From contig CAJTMC010000031.1 of NCBI GenBank assembly GCA_910577115.1, positions 1 to 45,284 on the forward strand: a DNA stretch of 45,284 nucleotides, read 5' to 3'. Shown here one piece after another: positions 24,537 to 34,958 of the stretch; position 1 is the first letter of the stretch; each line of letters opens with the position of its first letter. Source of the stretch: an uncultured Lachnospiraceae bacterium (lineage in GTDB: Bacteria > Bacillota > Clostridia > Lachnospirales > Lachnospiraceae). The notes beneath the pieces were generated by a model. The model had not been told where the DNA came from and searched no databases. It saw only the letters and a list, made by a program, of their open reading frames with translations. The position numbers and the translations under genes are program-made.

Positions 24537-25751
24537 ATGGCAAAATTTGGGTATGAGGCCATAAATAAGCTTGGCAAGGAAGTGAAGGGCTCCATTGATG
24601 CGGCAGATGAGGAAGAGGTAAAAAGCAAACTCAGAAGTCAGGGACTTACGGTGGTGTCAATCAAGGGACAGACAATTTTGACAGCCGACATCAATATACA
24701 AATCGGCGGCTATCCCAGCGCGCGGGACCTGAGTGTTATGTGCAGGCAGTTTGTCAGCATGAATAAAGCCGGTGTTACGATTATGGAAACGCTGCGAATG
24801 CTTTATGAGCAGACGGAAAACAAGCGGTTAAAGGAAGCGCTCAATACGGTGCGTATTGATATTGAAAAGGGTGATACGCTTGCCCAGGCGCTTGCGGAGC
24901 ATCCAAAGGTATTCCCCGATTTGATGATTAACATGGTGGCGGCAGGAGAGGCGTCAGGTACGCTGCACATTGCTATGGAGCGTGTTTCACAGCAGCTTGA
25001 GAAATCCAGCAAAACGCAGGCGCTTGTCAAAAAGGCGATGATTTATCCGATTGCGGTTATGATTATTGCAGTCATTATTACGATTGTCATGCTTGTGGTC
25101 GTTATTCCGAATTATGAGAGTATGTTTGTTGATTTGGGTACGGACCTTCCGGGAATTACAAAATTTTATGTGGCGCTCAGTAATGGCGTGATTAACTATT
25201 GGTATATTATCATACCGGTGGTAGTGGCAATTGCGGTTGGTATTGTCGCATTTTCAAAAACAGATTTGGGAAAACACTTTTTTGGAAAAATTGCAATTAC
25301 GATACCGATTTTAAAGAATATGACCGTAAAATCGGCTTCCGCACAAATGGCAAGAACGTTAGGAACGCTCTTAGGCTCAGGTGTTACGCTTGTGGAGGCG
25401 ACGTCAATTGTGTCGGGGATTATGGGAAATGTATACTTTAAAGAGGCATTAAAGGACGCGTCGCTTCAGGTATCAATTGGTATGCCGCTTTCGCGTCCGC
25501 TCGAGGAATGCGGACTCTTCCCACCGATGGTGTATCATATGCTGCGTATTGGTGAGGAGTCGGGTAACTCCGAGGAAATGCTTGATAAGCTTGCGGATTA
25601 TTATGATGAAGAGGTGGAAATGGCAGTGCAGTCCTTGATGGCAGCGATGGAGCCTATGATTATTGTAGTACTTGCGGTTGTCGTGGGGGGGCTTGTGGCG
25701 GCATGTATGGCACCGATGCTTTCCATGTATCAGGCACTCGATACCATGTAA
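24537..25751 (+). CDS. Type IV pilus / type II secretion inner-membrane protein (PilC/GspF)
   Basis: 404 residues, standard PilC length. It has the two tandem T2SSF domains (about 65-190 and 270-395), each with the conserved core (MCRQFVSMNKAGVTIMETL and MARTLGTLLGSGVTLVEAT), and three membrane helices (AVMIIAVIITIVMLVVVIP, YWYIIIPVVVAIAVGIV, PMIIVVLAVVVGGLVAACM). PilC is the platform on which PilB/PilT motor ATPases act. None of its usual partners (pilB, pilT, pilins, prepilin peptidase) is in the window, so it is an isolated gene here. A strong terminator follows. Confidence 0.94.
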   Translation: MAKFGYEAINKLGKEVKGSIDAADEEEVKSKLRSQGLTVVSIKGQTILTADINIQIGGYPSARDLSVMCRQFVSMNKAGVTIMETLRMLYEQTENKRLKEALNTVRIDIEKGDTLAQALAEHPKVFPDLMINMVAAGEASGTLHIAMERVSQQLEKSSKTQALVKKAMIYPIAVMIIAVIITIVMLVVVIPNYESMFVDLGTDLPGITKFYVALSNGVINYWYIIIPVVVAIAVGIVAFSKTDLGKHFFGKIAITIPILKNMTVKSASAQMARTLGTLLGSGVTLVEATSIVSGIMGNVYFKEALKDASLQVSIGMPLSRPLEECGLFPPMVYHMLRIGEESGNSEEMLDKLADYYDEEVEMAVQSLMAAMEPMIIVVLAVVVGGLVAACMAPMLSMYQALDTM

Positions 25752-25773
25752 CAGCAAAAATTCTGATTTATAT

Positions 25774-25802
25774 AAAAAGAACGCCAAACTGGCGTTCTTT
25801 TT
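25774..25802. terminator. Bidirectional intrinsic terminator
   Basis: Perfect stem AGAACGCCA / TGGCGTTCT (25778-25786, 25790-25798) flanked by A and T tracts. It serves both the PilC gene and pepF. Confidence 0.92.
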
Positions 25803-25819
25803 GTTTTGTATGAAAGAAT

Positions 25820-27619
25820 TTAAACGGAAACGAGAGTATCCATCTCGTCAATCAAACCGCCAAACAATCTGAGTGCATCTTCAATCGGCTTTTTTGTCGA
25901 CATGTCAACGCCGGCATCTTTCAGAATAGAAACGGGATCTTTTGAGCAGCCTGCGCTTAAAAACTTTTCTTTGAAAGCTTTTACGGCAGATTCGCCCTCA
26001 GCCAGTATTTTCTGTGAGAGTGCAATTGCCGCTGAAAATCCGGTTGCGTATTGATAGACATAGAAATTGTAGTAAAAATGCGGAATGCGTGCCCACTCAA
26101 GGTCAATTTTGGCATCGTGCACAATCTCTTTTCCAAAGTATAGGTCAATCAAATCATGATAGATTTTGCAGGCCGTTTCGGAATTGATGCTCTCGCCGTT
26201 TTGTATCATTTGGCTCATTTTCAGCTCAAATTCTGCAAACATGGTCTGACGGTAAAGCGTGGTCCGAAACTGTTCCAGAAAGTAGTTAATCAGGTATGCG
26301 CGTTCCTTTTTATCGGTTGTATTTTTGAGAAGGTACTGCATCAGCAGCGCTTCATTGCAGGTCGAGGCAACCTCTGCTACAAAAATTACATAATCGGAGT
26401 CAACAACCGGCTGATTTTTGTTTGAAAGGTAGGAGTGAAGAGCGTGTCCCATCTCGTGTACCGTCGTAAATTCACTGTCGAGATTGTTTTTGTAGTTTAG
26501 GAGCACAAACGGATGGACGCGGCAGCCGGCGGAATAAGCGCCGCTGCGCTTGCCGGCGTTCTCGTAAACGTCAATCCAGCGGTTTTTGAACCCTTCCTCT
26601 AAAAGAGCCGTATAATCATCACCAAGAACAGACAGTGCTTTGCGAATATTTGCTTTTGTCTCCTCAAAGGGGATTTCTCTTTCGGCATCGGAAACCATAG
26701 GGGCGTACAAATCGTACATATGCAGTTCGTCAACCTTTAACAGCTTTTTTCGAAGGCGTACATAGCGGTACATATAGTCCATATTTTCGTGTACGGTTTC
26801 GATGAGGTTGTAATAAACCTGCGGATTTACATTGCTGCTGTCAAGGGCTGCGTGAAGCGGGCTGTCGTATTTACGCATTTTGGAAAAAAAGTTGAGCTGC
26901 TTCATCTGTGCGGACAAAATAGCCGCAGAGGTATTTTTGTGTGCTTCATATGTTTTATAGAGCGATTCAAAGGCAGCTTTTCTGACACTTCTGTCAGTTT
27001 TGTGAAGTAGGGAGATAAATGTAGCGTGCGTAACGGGATATCGTTTTCCTTCGATATCGCTTACGGAGTCAAAGGTCATGTCAGCGTCGTTTAACAGTCC
27101 GAAAATATCGTCGGGAGACTGTGCAAGGTCTCCTGCGGCGGCAAGGATTCTTTCCTCGGCGTTGCTTAAGATATGTGCTTTTTTACGGCGGATATCTTCA
27201 AGATAACGTCGGTACGTTTTCAGCTTTGGCCTTTGCGCATAAAATTCTTCCAATGCAGCATCGCTGATTGCGAGAATTTCCGGTTCCGCGAAGGAGAGCG
27301 CGGAAGAGAGCGCTACATATATGCCGGTTGTCTGGTCTTTCAGGCCTTGATAAGTGGTATTTTTTGTGTCCTCGTCAGCTTTGCGCATTGAATAGTTTGC
27401 AAAACGGTCAAGAAAAATACTCAGCTCGTCCTGCTGCTCTAAAAACGAGAGCAGCGTGTCTGCGCTTTTACCAAGTTTTCCGCAGTATGTCTCAATTTCG
27501 GGAAGCATTTTCCTGATCTTGTCAAGATCCTTTTTCCATTCGTCATCAGATGCGTATAAATCCTCCAGTGCCCATGTATGCTCTGTGGGAATCTCTTTTC
27601 TGTTTTTAATTTCGTCCAT
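25820..27619 (-). CDS. pepF: Oligoendopeptidase F
   Basis: 599 residues, an M3-family zinc metallopeptidase of the cytoplasm that cuts oligopeptides of about 7-17 residues. The zinc site is TTVHEMGHALHSYLSN (HExxH with the downstream Glu in EVASTCNEALL). N-terminal helices (EIPTEHTWALEDLYASDDEW) and the ending GCSKDPVSILKDAGVD are typical for PepF. Length matches the family. It is a single-gene unit, divergent from addB. Confidence 0.96.
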   Translation of the reverse strand: MDEIKNRKEIPTEHTWALEDLYASDDEWKKDLDKIRKMLPEIETYCGKLGKSADTLLSFLEQQDELSIFLDRFANYSMRKADEDTKNTTYQGLKDQTTGIYVALSSALSFAEPEILAISDAALEEFYAQRPKLKTYRRYLEDIRRKKAHILSNAEERILAAAGDLAQSPDDIFGLLNDADMTFDSVSDIEGKRYPVTHATFISLLHKTDRSVRKAAFESLYKTYEAHKNTSAAILSAQMKQLNFFSKMRKYDSPLHAALDSSNVNPQVYYNLIETVHENMDYMYRYVRLRKKLLKVDELHMYDLYAPMVSDAEREIPFEETKANIRKALSVLGDDYTALLEEGFKNRWIDVYENAGKRSGAYSAGCRVHPFVLLNYKNNLDSEFTTVHEMGHALHSYLSNKNQPVVDSDYVIFVAEVASTCNEALLMQYLLKNTTDKKERAYLINYFLEQFRTTLYRQTMFAEFELKMSQMIQNGESINSETACKIYHDLIDLYFGKEIVHDAKIDLEWARIPHFYYNFYVYQYATGFSAAIALSQKILAEGESAVKAFKEKFLSAGCSKDPVSILKDAGVDMSTKKPIEDALRLFGGLIDEMDTLVSV

Positions 27620-27695
27620 AATTGTTACCGCTATCCTTTCCTTTCCTGTTATGTTATCATTATATATCAGTGTACCATTTTCAATGCGATTATGC

Positions 27696-27701
27696 TATAC
27701 T
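27696..27701 (+). promoter_or_regulatory. -10 element of the addBA operon
   Basis: TATACT preceded by TGC (extended -10). No convincing -35 is seen. It predicts a leader of about 67 nt containing the inverted repeat at 27716-27748. Confidence 0.5.
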
Positions 27702-27715
27702 ATAAAAAAAGAATT

Positions 27716-27748
27716 TTGGTAACTATGAAGGCACAGAATAGTTACCAA
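27716..27748. repeat. 11-bp inverted repeat in the addBA leader
   Basis: TTGGTAACTAT (27716-27726) and ATAGTTACCAA (27738-27748) are perfect complements around an 11-nt loop. It lies just after the predicted transcription start. Confidence 0.7.
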
Positions 27749-27774
27749 TTTATCAGGAAAGCGACGGAAGCAGT

Positions 27775-30700
27775 ATGGGTTTAAAATTCTACATTGGGGC
27801 CTCTGGATCGGGAAAAAGTTATCTGCTTTATAAGCGGGTTATAGAAGAGTCGATTCAAAACCCCCACACAAATTATCTCATTGTGGTACCTGATCAGTTT
27901 ACGATGCAGACACAGCTTGAGCTTGTAAGGCGTCATCCAAATAAGGGAATTATGAATATTGACGTGCTTAGCTTTGGGCGTCTCTCACACAGAATCTTTG
28001 AGGAAACAGGCGGCAACAACAGGCCTGTTTTGGACGATACGGGAAAGAGCCTTGTGCTGCGCAAAGTTGCGGCAGAGCTTGAGGATACGCTTGGCGTCAT
28101 GAAACGCAATGTCAGAAAATCGGGTTATATCAGCGAGATTAAGTCGGCAATTTCGGAGTTTATGCAGTATGGACTGAGCGTAGATGATGTGGAGAAGCTT
28201 TGCGTGTATGCGGCAAAGAGAGGGGCGCTTTCCTATAAACTAAAGGATTTACATATATTGTATCAGGGCTTTTTGCATTATATTGACGAGCGTTTTATCA
28301 CGACGGAGGAGACGCTCGACATTCTGCGAAGTGTGCTGCCAAAATCGCGCATCGTGCAGGGAAGCGTGATTGTGTTTGACGGCTTTACCGGATTTACGCC
28401 TGTGCAGAATAAAGTGATTCAGGAGCTTATGGTACAGGCGCGGCAGGTGATTGTGACGGTCACAATGGATACGCGCGAAAATCCGTACCGGATAGACGGT
28501 GAGCAGAAATTGTTTCATCTGAGTAAAAAGACGATCCATGACCTTGACAAACTCTGTAAAGAGGCAGGTGTGGTGCGGGAAGAAGATGAAAAAATCACAG
28601 ACAAACAGGCGTTTCGGTATAAAGACAACGCAGGACTTTCCCATCTTGAGCGGGAGCTTTTCCGCTACCCTTATAAGGTATTTGAGGGGGAGCAGGACAG
28701 CATTCATATTTTTGAGGCATCGAATCCGCGGGAGGAGCTGCGTCAGGTGTGTCTCAAGATTAAGGCGCTTGTGCGCGAAAGCGGGTACAGTTATCGTGAC
28801 ATTGCAGTCGTAACAGGCGATTTGGAACGGTATGGTTTTCTTGCGGAGGAGGAATTTACGCGGTTTGGGATTCCTTTCTTTTTGGACCGGACCAATAAGC
28901 TGGTGCTCAATCCGTTTATTGAGTTTATTAGAAGTGCGCTTTTGGTAGTGATACAGGAGTATTCGTATGAGGCGGTATTTCATTTTTTGCGGTGCGGTCT
29001 TTCGGGAATTTCACCGGAGGAAACGGACCGGCTTGAGAATTACGTGATGACGATGGGGATTCGCGGAAAAAGAGCGTGGAATAAGCGGTTTACAAGGCGG
29101 CCGAAAGGACAGGAGGAGGCGGCGCAGCCGCTTGAGGAACTCAATGCGATACGGGAAAAAATTGTGTCCATGATAGAGCCGCTTATGGTTCGCAAGGCCT
29201 GCGGCAGCGAGCTTGCGGCTGCGCTCTATGCGTTTATTGTAAACGCACAAATTGAGCGGAAGCTTGCAGCGTTTGCCACTGAATTTAAGGCAAAAAACGA
29301 CCTTGTCAGGGCGAAAGAGTATGAGCAGATCTACCGGCTTGTCATGGAGCTTTTGGAGCAGATTTGCGCACTGCTTGGCGATGAGGAGCTTACCATCAGG
29401 GAATTTGCCGATATCCTTGACGCGGGATTTGCGGAAATTAAAGTCGGAACAATACCGCAGAATGTGGATAAGGTTGTTATCGGGGATATTGAGCGTACGC
29501 GTATGAGTGCGGTAGGGGCGCTGTTTTTTATCGGTGTAAATGATGGAATTATTCCCAAGAGCGGCGGGGCGGGCGGTATTATTTCCGATATTGACCGCGA
29601 ATTTTTGCAGGAGTCGGAGTTTGAGCTTGCGCCCACGCCGAGGCAGCAGATGTATATACAAAGACTTTATCTATACATGACAATGACAAAGCCTTCCAAT
29701 TTTCTTTTTCTTTCTTATGCAAAGGTGGACAGTGAGGGAAAGAGTATTCGTCCGGCATATTTAATTCATACGGTAACAAGGCTTTTTCCTGACATTGAAA
29801 TTACAAAGCCGCAGTTAAGAAGTATGGAGGAGCAGCTTGACTCGCCTGCGGACGTGTTGTCCTATCTTGTGGAGCTGATGCGGCGTTACGCCGCAAACGG
29901 ACTGTTTGATGCGCAGTCGGAGCGGGAAAGACAGGTGTTTTTTACACTTTATGACACATGTGTCACAAATGAGAACTATGCGCCGATTGTGGAAGGCATG
30001 AAACGGGCGGCGTTTGAATATCTTGCAAATGCAGGGAACAGAAAGCTTCCGAAAGAACTTGCAAGACTTTTGTATGGGCAGATATTGAAAAACAGCGTGA
30101 GCCGTTTGGAAAAATTTGCGGCGTGTGCCTATGCGCACTTTTTGCAGTATGGACTGGGACTTTCAGAGCGCGATAAGTACAGTTTTGAGCGTGTTGATAT
30201 GGGAAATGTGTTTCACGCGGTTCTTGAGGAATTTTCCGATAAATTAAAGGAACGGGGATATACATGGTTTGACTTTCCAAAGGAGCTTGGCGAGCAGCTT
30301 GTGAGAGAATGCCTCGAAAGCTATGCCGCGGCATACGGCGAGACAGTGCTTTACAGCAGCAAGCGCAATGAATATATGATTACACGAATGCAAAGGGTAT
30401 TAAACCGTACTGTGCGGACGCTTCAATATCAGCTTAGGCAGGGCGCATTTGAGCCGGACGGTTTTGAGCTGTCGTTTCAGATGACTTCCGGGCTTGATGC
30501 GGTCAATATTACGCTTTCCGAGGAGGAACAGATGCATTTGATTGGGCGCATTGACCGGATTGACACCTGCAGGCAGGGAGAAAAGCTGTATGTCAAGGTG
30601 ATTGACTATAAATCGGGAAATAGAAAGTTTGACCTTGCGGCGTTGTATTATGGCTTGCAGTTACAGCTTGTGGTATATATGAATGCTGCTATGGAGGTTC

Positions 30701-31218
30701 AGAAAAAGAAAAATCCTGACACGCGTGTCCTTCCTGCGGCAATGCTTTACTACCATGTGAGTGACCCGATGACAGAAACGGATCAGGGAGAGCCGGATCC
30801 GGAAGAGATCGAAAAGGCGATTTTGGACGAACTGAAAATGACAGGAATGGTGAGTGACGATGAGGAGGTTATCCGCTTGCTTGACAAGAATTTTGAGACA
30901 AAATCCGCAGTGATTCCGGTGGCAAAGAAAAAGGATGGCAGTTTTACGCAGGCATCGTCTGTGCTTTCTGAGGAAGATTTTGAGACGGTTTCAAATTATG
31001 TAAGCCATAAAATTAAGGAACTTGGCACTTCGATTCTTGACGGAAGCATTGCTTTAAATCCGTATGAGCAAAAGGAGCAGGCTGCTTGTACCTATTGCGC
31101 ATATAAGGGCGTGTGCGGCTTTGACAAAAAGCTTGGGGCAGGGCTTGTGCGCCGTTTGGAGGAGCTCGATTCCGAACAGGCAATTGAGAAAATGAGAGAA
31201 GACGGAGGGATGGAATGA
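27775..31218 (+). CDS. addB: ATP-dependent helicase/nuclease subunit B
   Basis: 1147 residues. AddB partners AddA to process double-strand breaks and start recombination. The N-terminus has a Walker A site GASGSGKS (residues 8-15). The C-terminal RecB-type nuclease holds VKVIDYKSGNRKFDL (catalytic Asp and Lys) and YYGLQLQLVVYM. Cysteines in FAACAYAHFL and the terminal CTYCAYKGVCGF form the iron-sulfur cluster typical of AddB. The stop overlaps addA by 4 bp (ATGA). Confidence 0.96.
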   Translation: MGLKFYIGASGSGKSYLLYKRVIEESIQNPHTNYLIVVPDQFTMQTQLELVRRHPNKGIMNIDVLSFGRLSHRIFEETGGNNRPVLDDTGKSLVLRKVAAELEDTLGVMKRNVRKSGYISEIKSAISEFMQYGLSVDDVEKLCVYAAKRGALSYKLKDLHILYQGFLHYIDERFITTEETLDILRSVLPKSRIVQGSVIVFDGFTGFTPVQNKVIQELMVQARQVIVTVTMDTRENPYRIDGEQKLFHLSKKTIHDLDKLCKEAGVVREEDEKITDKQAFRYKDNAGLSHLERELFRYPYKVFEGEQDSIHIFEASNPREELRQVCLKIKALVRESGYSYRDIAVVTGDLERYGFLAEEEFTRFGIPFFLDRTNKLVLNPFIEFIRSALLVVIQEYSYEAVFHFLRCGLSGISPEETDRLENYVMTMGIRGKRAWNKRFTRRPKGQEEAAQPLEELNAIREKIVSMIEPLMVRKACGSELAAALYAFIVNAQIERKLAAFATEFKAKNDLVRAKEYEQIYRLVMELLEQICALLGDEELTIREFADILDAGFAEIKVGTIPQNVDKVVIGDIERTRMSAVGALFFIGVNDGIIPKSGGAGGIISDIDREFLQESEFELAPTPRQQMYIQRLYLYMTMTKPSNFLFLSYAKVDSEGKSIRPAYLIHTVTRLFPDIEITKPQLRSMEEQLDSPADVLSYLVELMRRYAANGLFDAQSERERQVFFTLYDTCVTNENYAPIVEGMKRAAFEYLANAGNRKLPKELARLLYGQILKNSVSRLEKFAACAYAHFLQYGLGLSERDKYSFERVDMGNVFHAVLEEFSDKLKERGYTWFDFPKELGEQLVRECLESYAAAYGETVLYSSKRNEYMITRMQRVLNRTVRTLQYQLRQGAFEPDGFELSFQMTSGLDAVNITLSEEEQMHLIGRIDRIDTCRQGEKLYVKVIDYKSGNRKFDLAALYYGLQLQLVVYMNAAMEVQKKKNPDTRVLPAAMLYYHVSDPMTETDQGEPDPEEIEKAILDELKMTGMVSDDEEVIRLLDKNFETKSAVIPVAKKKDGSFTQASSVLSEEDFETVSNYVSHKIKELGTSILDGSIALNPYEQKEQAACTYCAYKGVCGFDKKLGAGLVRRLEELDSEQAIEKMREDGGME

Positions 31219-34200
31219 AATATACGGCGGATCAGCAGCGTGTCATAGACACGAGAGACTGCAACATTCTTGTGTCTGCGGCAGCAGGAAGCGGGAAAAC
31301 CGCGGTGCTTGTGGAGCGCATTATACAGCGGATAACGGACGAAGAAAAGCCTGTGGATATCGACAGGCTTCTGATTGTGACGTTTACTTCCGCGGCGGCG
31401 GCACAGATGCGTGAGCGCATTAGCAGGGCGGTTGCAAAGCGGCTTGAGGAGAATCCGGAAAACGAGCATTTACAGAGGCAGGCGTCGCTGATTCATAATG
31501 CGCAGATTACGACGATTGATTCCTTTTGTCTTTTTGTGATTCGTAACAATTTTAATGAAATCGGAATTGATCCCGGATTTCGTGTGGCGGACGAGAGCGA
31601 AATCAAGATGCTTGAGGCAGATGTAATGGACCGGCTTTTGGAGGAGATGCACACAGAGCCTACGGAGCGCTTTTTACATTTTGTGGAATGCTACAGTACA
31701 GGTACGAGTGAAAAGCGGATTGAGGAGGCTGTCTTAAGATTGTATCATTTTGCCATGAGTTATCCGTTCCCCGAGGAGTGGCTCGCAGCGCGGATTTCGG
31801 ATTATCAGGTGGAAAATGTGCTAGAGCTTTCCAAAAAGAAATGGTTTCAGGAGACGCTGCAATATATTGACACAATTTTAACAGAGTGTGAGGAACGGCT
31901 GCGTCAGGCGCTTACGATTTCGGGACGTGCGGGGGGGCCATCGCAGTATTTTGACAATCTCGTTTCGGATCTGGAATTGATTGGGAATTTAAAGGAAACA
32001 AAGGATTATGAAAAGCTGTATGATTTGTTTACATACAGTTCCTTTACGCGGCTTTCCGCCAAAAAGACACAGGGGGAAGACCCGGTGCTGAAGGAAACCG
32101 TAAAGGGAATCCGCGATGAAGTGAAAAAAAATATCGGAAATCTGAAAAAGCAGCTGTTTCAGATTTCGGTTGCGGATACTCTGCGTGATATGGCTGTCTG
32201 TCAGGAGGCAGTTGAGGAACTGGTGCATCTTACATTACTGTTTCGGGAAATGCTCGACCATGCAAAACGCGAAAAGAATATGATCGACTTTTCGGATATG
32301 GAGCACTTTGCCCTTCGGATTTTGTTGGATAAGAATGAGGAGGGAGAGATTGTGCCGCGTGAGACTGCGCTCGCATTGCAGGATTATTTTGAGGAGGTTA
32401 TGATTGACGAATATCAGGACTCCAATGAGGTGCAGGAGCTTTTGCTAAAGAGCATCTCCGGTGAGGAGAAGGGACGGTATAACCGTTTTATGGTCGGAGA
32501 CGTAAAGCAGAGTATCTATAAGTTTCGTTTGGCACGCCCTGAAATTTTTATGGAAAAATATGACACATATGTCATAAATAAGGAAGATGCAAGGGACGGG
32601 GCAAATTGCGTAAGAATTGATTTGAGCATGAATTTTAGGAGCCGCAGGGAAGTGACGGATGCCGTTAATTTTATGTGCGGACAGATAATGCGAAAGTCGG
32701 TCGGAAACGTAGCGTATGACGAAAATGCTGCGCTTTATGTGGGGGCTTCTTATCCAGAGCCAAATCAGAGTGAGGGTGAAAATCCCTATCAGACAGAGCT
32801 GCTGATTGCAAGTGCAAAAAAAGAAGATACGGAAGATGCGGAGTATTCTCCAAAAGAGCGGGAGGCGTTGCTTGTGGCGGAGCGCATCAAAAAAATGGTA
32901 GGGCGTTTTATGGTAACGGACGACGTAACAGGAGCGCTCAGACCGGCGAAATACTCCGATATCGTGATTTTATTTCGTGCAACGTCGGGTTGGGACGAGG
33001 ATTTTCGAAGGATTTTAAGTGAGAATAAAATACCGGTTCATGTTACGAGCAAGACCGGATATTTTGAGGCGATTGAAATTCAGGGGATTGTGAATTTTCT
33101 GCGTATTCTTGACAATCCGCTTCAGGATATTGCATTTTTTGGAGCGATGCGGCTGCCGTTTTTTGATTTTTGTGAGGAGGAGATTGCGCGCATCAAGTGT
33201 TTTTCCGGTGAACAGCAGTTTTTATATGAACAGGCAAAATGTTATTATGAGAATGGGGAAAAAGCAGATCCTTTGTTTGAAAAGCTGGAGCGGCTGTTTG
33301 CGATGCTTTCGGATTACAGGAAGCGGGTTGTTTATACACCAATCAAGGATTTGATTCGTGCGCTGATAGATGAGACGGGGTATGAAGCGTATGTAGGTTC
33401 TATGCCGGGAGGGGACCAAAGGCTTGCAAATTTAGCGTTATTGCTCGAAAAGGCGGGCTCGTTTCAAAGCACAAGCTTTTACGGTTTGTTTCATTTTATC
33501 CGATATTTGGAGACGGTTCAGGAGCAGGAGGTTGATTTCGGGGAGGCCAATATCCTTGACGAAAACGCAGATGTGGTGCGTATTATGACGATTCACAAAA
33601 GTAAAGGGCTTGAGTTTCCGATTTGTTTTGTGTGCGGGCTTTCGAAGCAGTTTAATATGCTGGATATGCGGCAGGCGATTTTAATGGACGTGGAACTTGG
33701 CGTGGGGGTAGATTATATTGATCCTGAAATGCGGCTGAAACGCAGAAATATACGGAAAAATATTGTTGCACAGCGTATGAAGGAGGATACGCGGGGGGAG
33801 GACTTACGTGTGTTGTATGTGGCGTTTACCCGCGCAAAGGAAAAGCTGATTTTGACGGGATATCTGGACGATTTTGAGAAAAAGCTCCAATCGGCGCTTT
33901 ACCTTACAATGGAAGAAGGGGAAAAGCTGCCATACTCTGTGATTATGGGAGCCGGTTCTTATATGGATCTGGTGCTTGCGTCGCTGATGCGCCATGCGTG
34001 CATGAAGACGTTTTTGGAAGAACAGGGCATTGAGGTTTGCGTGCATGAATTGCCGTATGAAGCTGTTTCAATCAAGGTTGAACTATGTACGGAAATCTTT
34101 GACCTGCGGGAGGAGCTTGCTGCGCAGGGAAAGAGCGCACTGCTGGAGCAGGAGCTTGACAGGGCGGCTGTGCTGGCAGATCCAAAGCTGAAAGAAAAAA

Positions 34201-34943
34201 TTATAGGCAGACTTAAATTTCCGTATCCATATGCGTACCTCGAGGGGCTTATGGTAAAGACTACAGTTTCCGAGCTGAAAAAGGAGTCTTATCGGGAAAC
34301 ATTTGAGAATGCCGCGCAGCTGATTGATCTGAAAGAAGAAACGTATGTTCCGAAATTTGCGCGAAGTCTTGACGGCAGTATTGATGAGGAAGCCCAAAAA
34401 GGCGGCGCACAGTTTGGTACGGCGGTACATAAGGTGATGGAACTGCTGTCTTTTGGGAGTGATTTCAAATATCAGTGTCAGGCAGATGAAAAAAGGCTTT
34501 ATACAGTGTTCCATGAGGAACGCAGGCGGTGGATTTTAGAGGGAAGGGCGACGCAGGAGGAGCTTTCCTGTGTGCCGGTTGGCAGAATATGCGGATTTTT
34601 GAAATCACCGCTTGCGGCGCGAATGATTGCGGCACAGGAGCGGGGGGAGCTTTATAAGGAACAGCCTTTTGTGCTTGGCGTGGGCGCCAATCAGTTGTCC
34701 GAACAATATCCCAAGGAGGAGCTTGTGCTGATACAGGGTGTCATTGATGTGTTTTTTTATGAGGGTGATGGCATTGTGTTTGCGGATTATAAGACGGATA
34801 GGGTTGAAAACGAGCAGCAGCTCGCAGACCGATATCGGGCGCAGCTTGATCATTATCAGCGTGCGTTGGAACAGATAACGGGAAAGCAGGTGAAGGAGCG
34901 GTATCTGTATTCGTTTTGCCTGCAAAGGGAGATTCAATTATAA
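31215..34943 (+). CDS. addA: ATP-dependent helicase/nuclease subunit A
   Basis: 1242 residues, a UvrD-like superfamily 1 helicase fused to a nuclease. Motifs in order: LVSAAAGSGKTAVLVERI (Walker A), LIVTFTSAAAAQM (Ia), MIDEYQDSNEVQ (Walker B), GDVKQSIYKFRLA (III), MTIHKSKGLEFPI (V) and LYVAFTRAKEKLIL (VI). The C-terminal nuclease shows FADYKTDRVENEQQLADRY and the QLDHY helix. It unwinds and cuts DNA with AddB. Translation is coupled to addB. Confidence 0.97.
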   Translation: MKYTADQQRVIDTRDCNILVSAAAGSGKTAVLVERIIQRITDEEKPVDIDRLLIVTFTSAAAAQMRERISRAVAKRLEENPENEHLQRQASLIHNAQITTIDSFCLFVIRNNFNEIGIDPGFRVADESEIKMLEADVMDRLLEEMHTEPTERFLHFVECYSTGTSEKRIEEAVLRLYHFAMSYPFPEEWLAARISDYQVENVLELSKKKWFQETLQYIDTILTECEERLRQALTISGRAGGPSQYFDNLVSDLELIGNLKETKDYEKLYDLFTYSSFTRLSAKKTQGEDPVLKETVKGIRDEVKKNIGNLKKQLFQISVADTLRDMAVCQEAVEELVHLTLLFREMLDHAKREKNMIDFSDMEHFALRILLDKNEEGEIVPRETALALQDYFEEVMIDEYQDSNEVQELLLKSISGEEKGRYNRFMVGDVKQSIYKFRLARPEIFMEKYDTYVINKEDARDGANCVRIDLSMNFRSRREVTDAVNFMCGQIMRKSVGNVAYDENAALYVGASYPEPNQSEGENPYQTELLIASAKKEDTEDAEYSPKEREALLVAERIKKMVGRFMVTDDVTGALRPAKYSDIVILFRATSGWDEDFRRILSENKIPVHVTSKTGYFEAIEIQGIVNFLRILDNPLQDIAFFGAMRLPFFDFCEEEIARIKCFSGEQQFLYEQAKCYYENGEKADPLFEKLERLFAMLSDYRKRVVYTPIKDLIRALIDETGYEAYVGSMPGGDQRLANLALLLEKAGSFQSTSFYGLFHFIRYLETVQEQEVDFGEANILDENADVVRIMTIHKSKGLEFPICFVCGLSKQFNMLDMRQAILMDVELGVGVDYIDPEMRLKRRNIRKNIVAQRMKEDTRGEDLRVLYVAFTRAKEKLILTGYLDDFEKKLQSALYLTMEEGEKLPYSVIMGAGSYMDLVLASLMRHACMKTFLEEQGIEVCVHELPYEAVSIKVELCTEIFDLREELAAQGKSALLEQELDRAAVLADPKLKEKIIGRLKFPYPYAYLEGLMVKTTVSELKKESYRETFENAAQLIDLKEETYVPKFARSLDGSIDEEAQKGGAQFGTAVHKVMELLSFGSDFKYQCQADEKRLYTVFHEERRRWILEGRATQEELSCVPVGRICGFLKSPLAARMIAAQERGELYKEQPFVLGVGANQLSEQYPKEELVLIQGVIDVFFYEGDGIVFADYKTDRVENEQQLADRYRAQLDHYQRALEQITGKQVKERYLYSFCLQREIQL

Positions 34944-34958
34944 AGGAGAGGAAGAAAC

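Noticed and set aside
28249..28983. Long minus-strand frames inside addB and addA
   Set aside because: Antisense shadows of strongly biased coding sequence; no start signals and no family resemblance.
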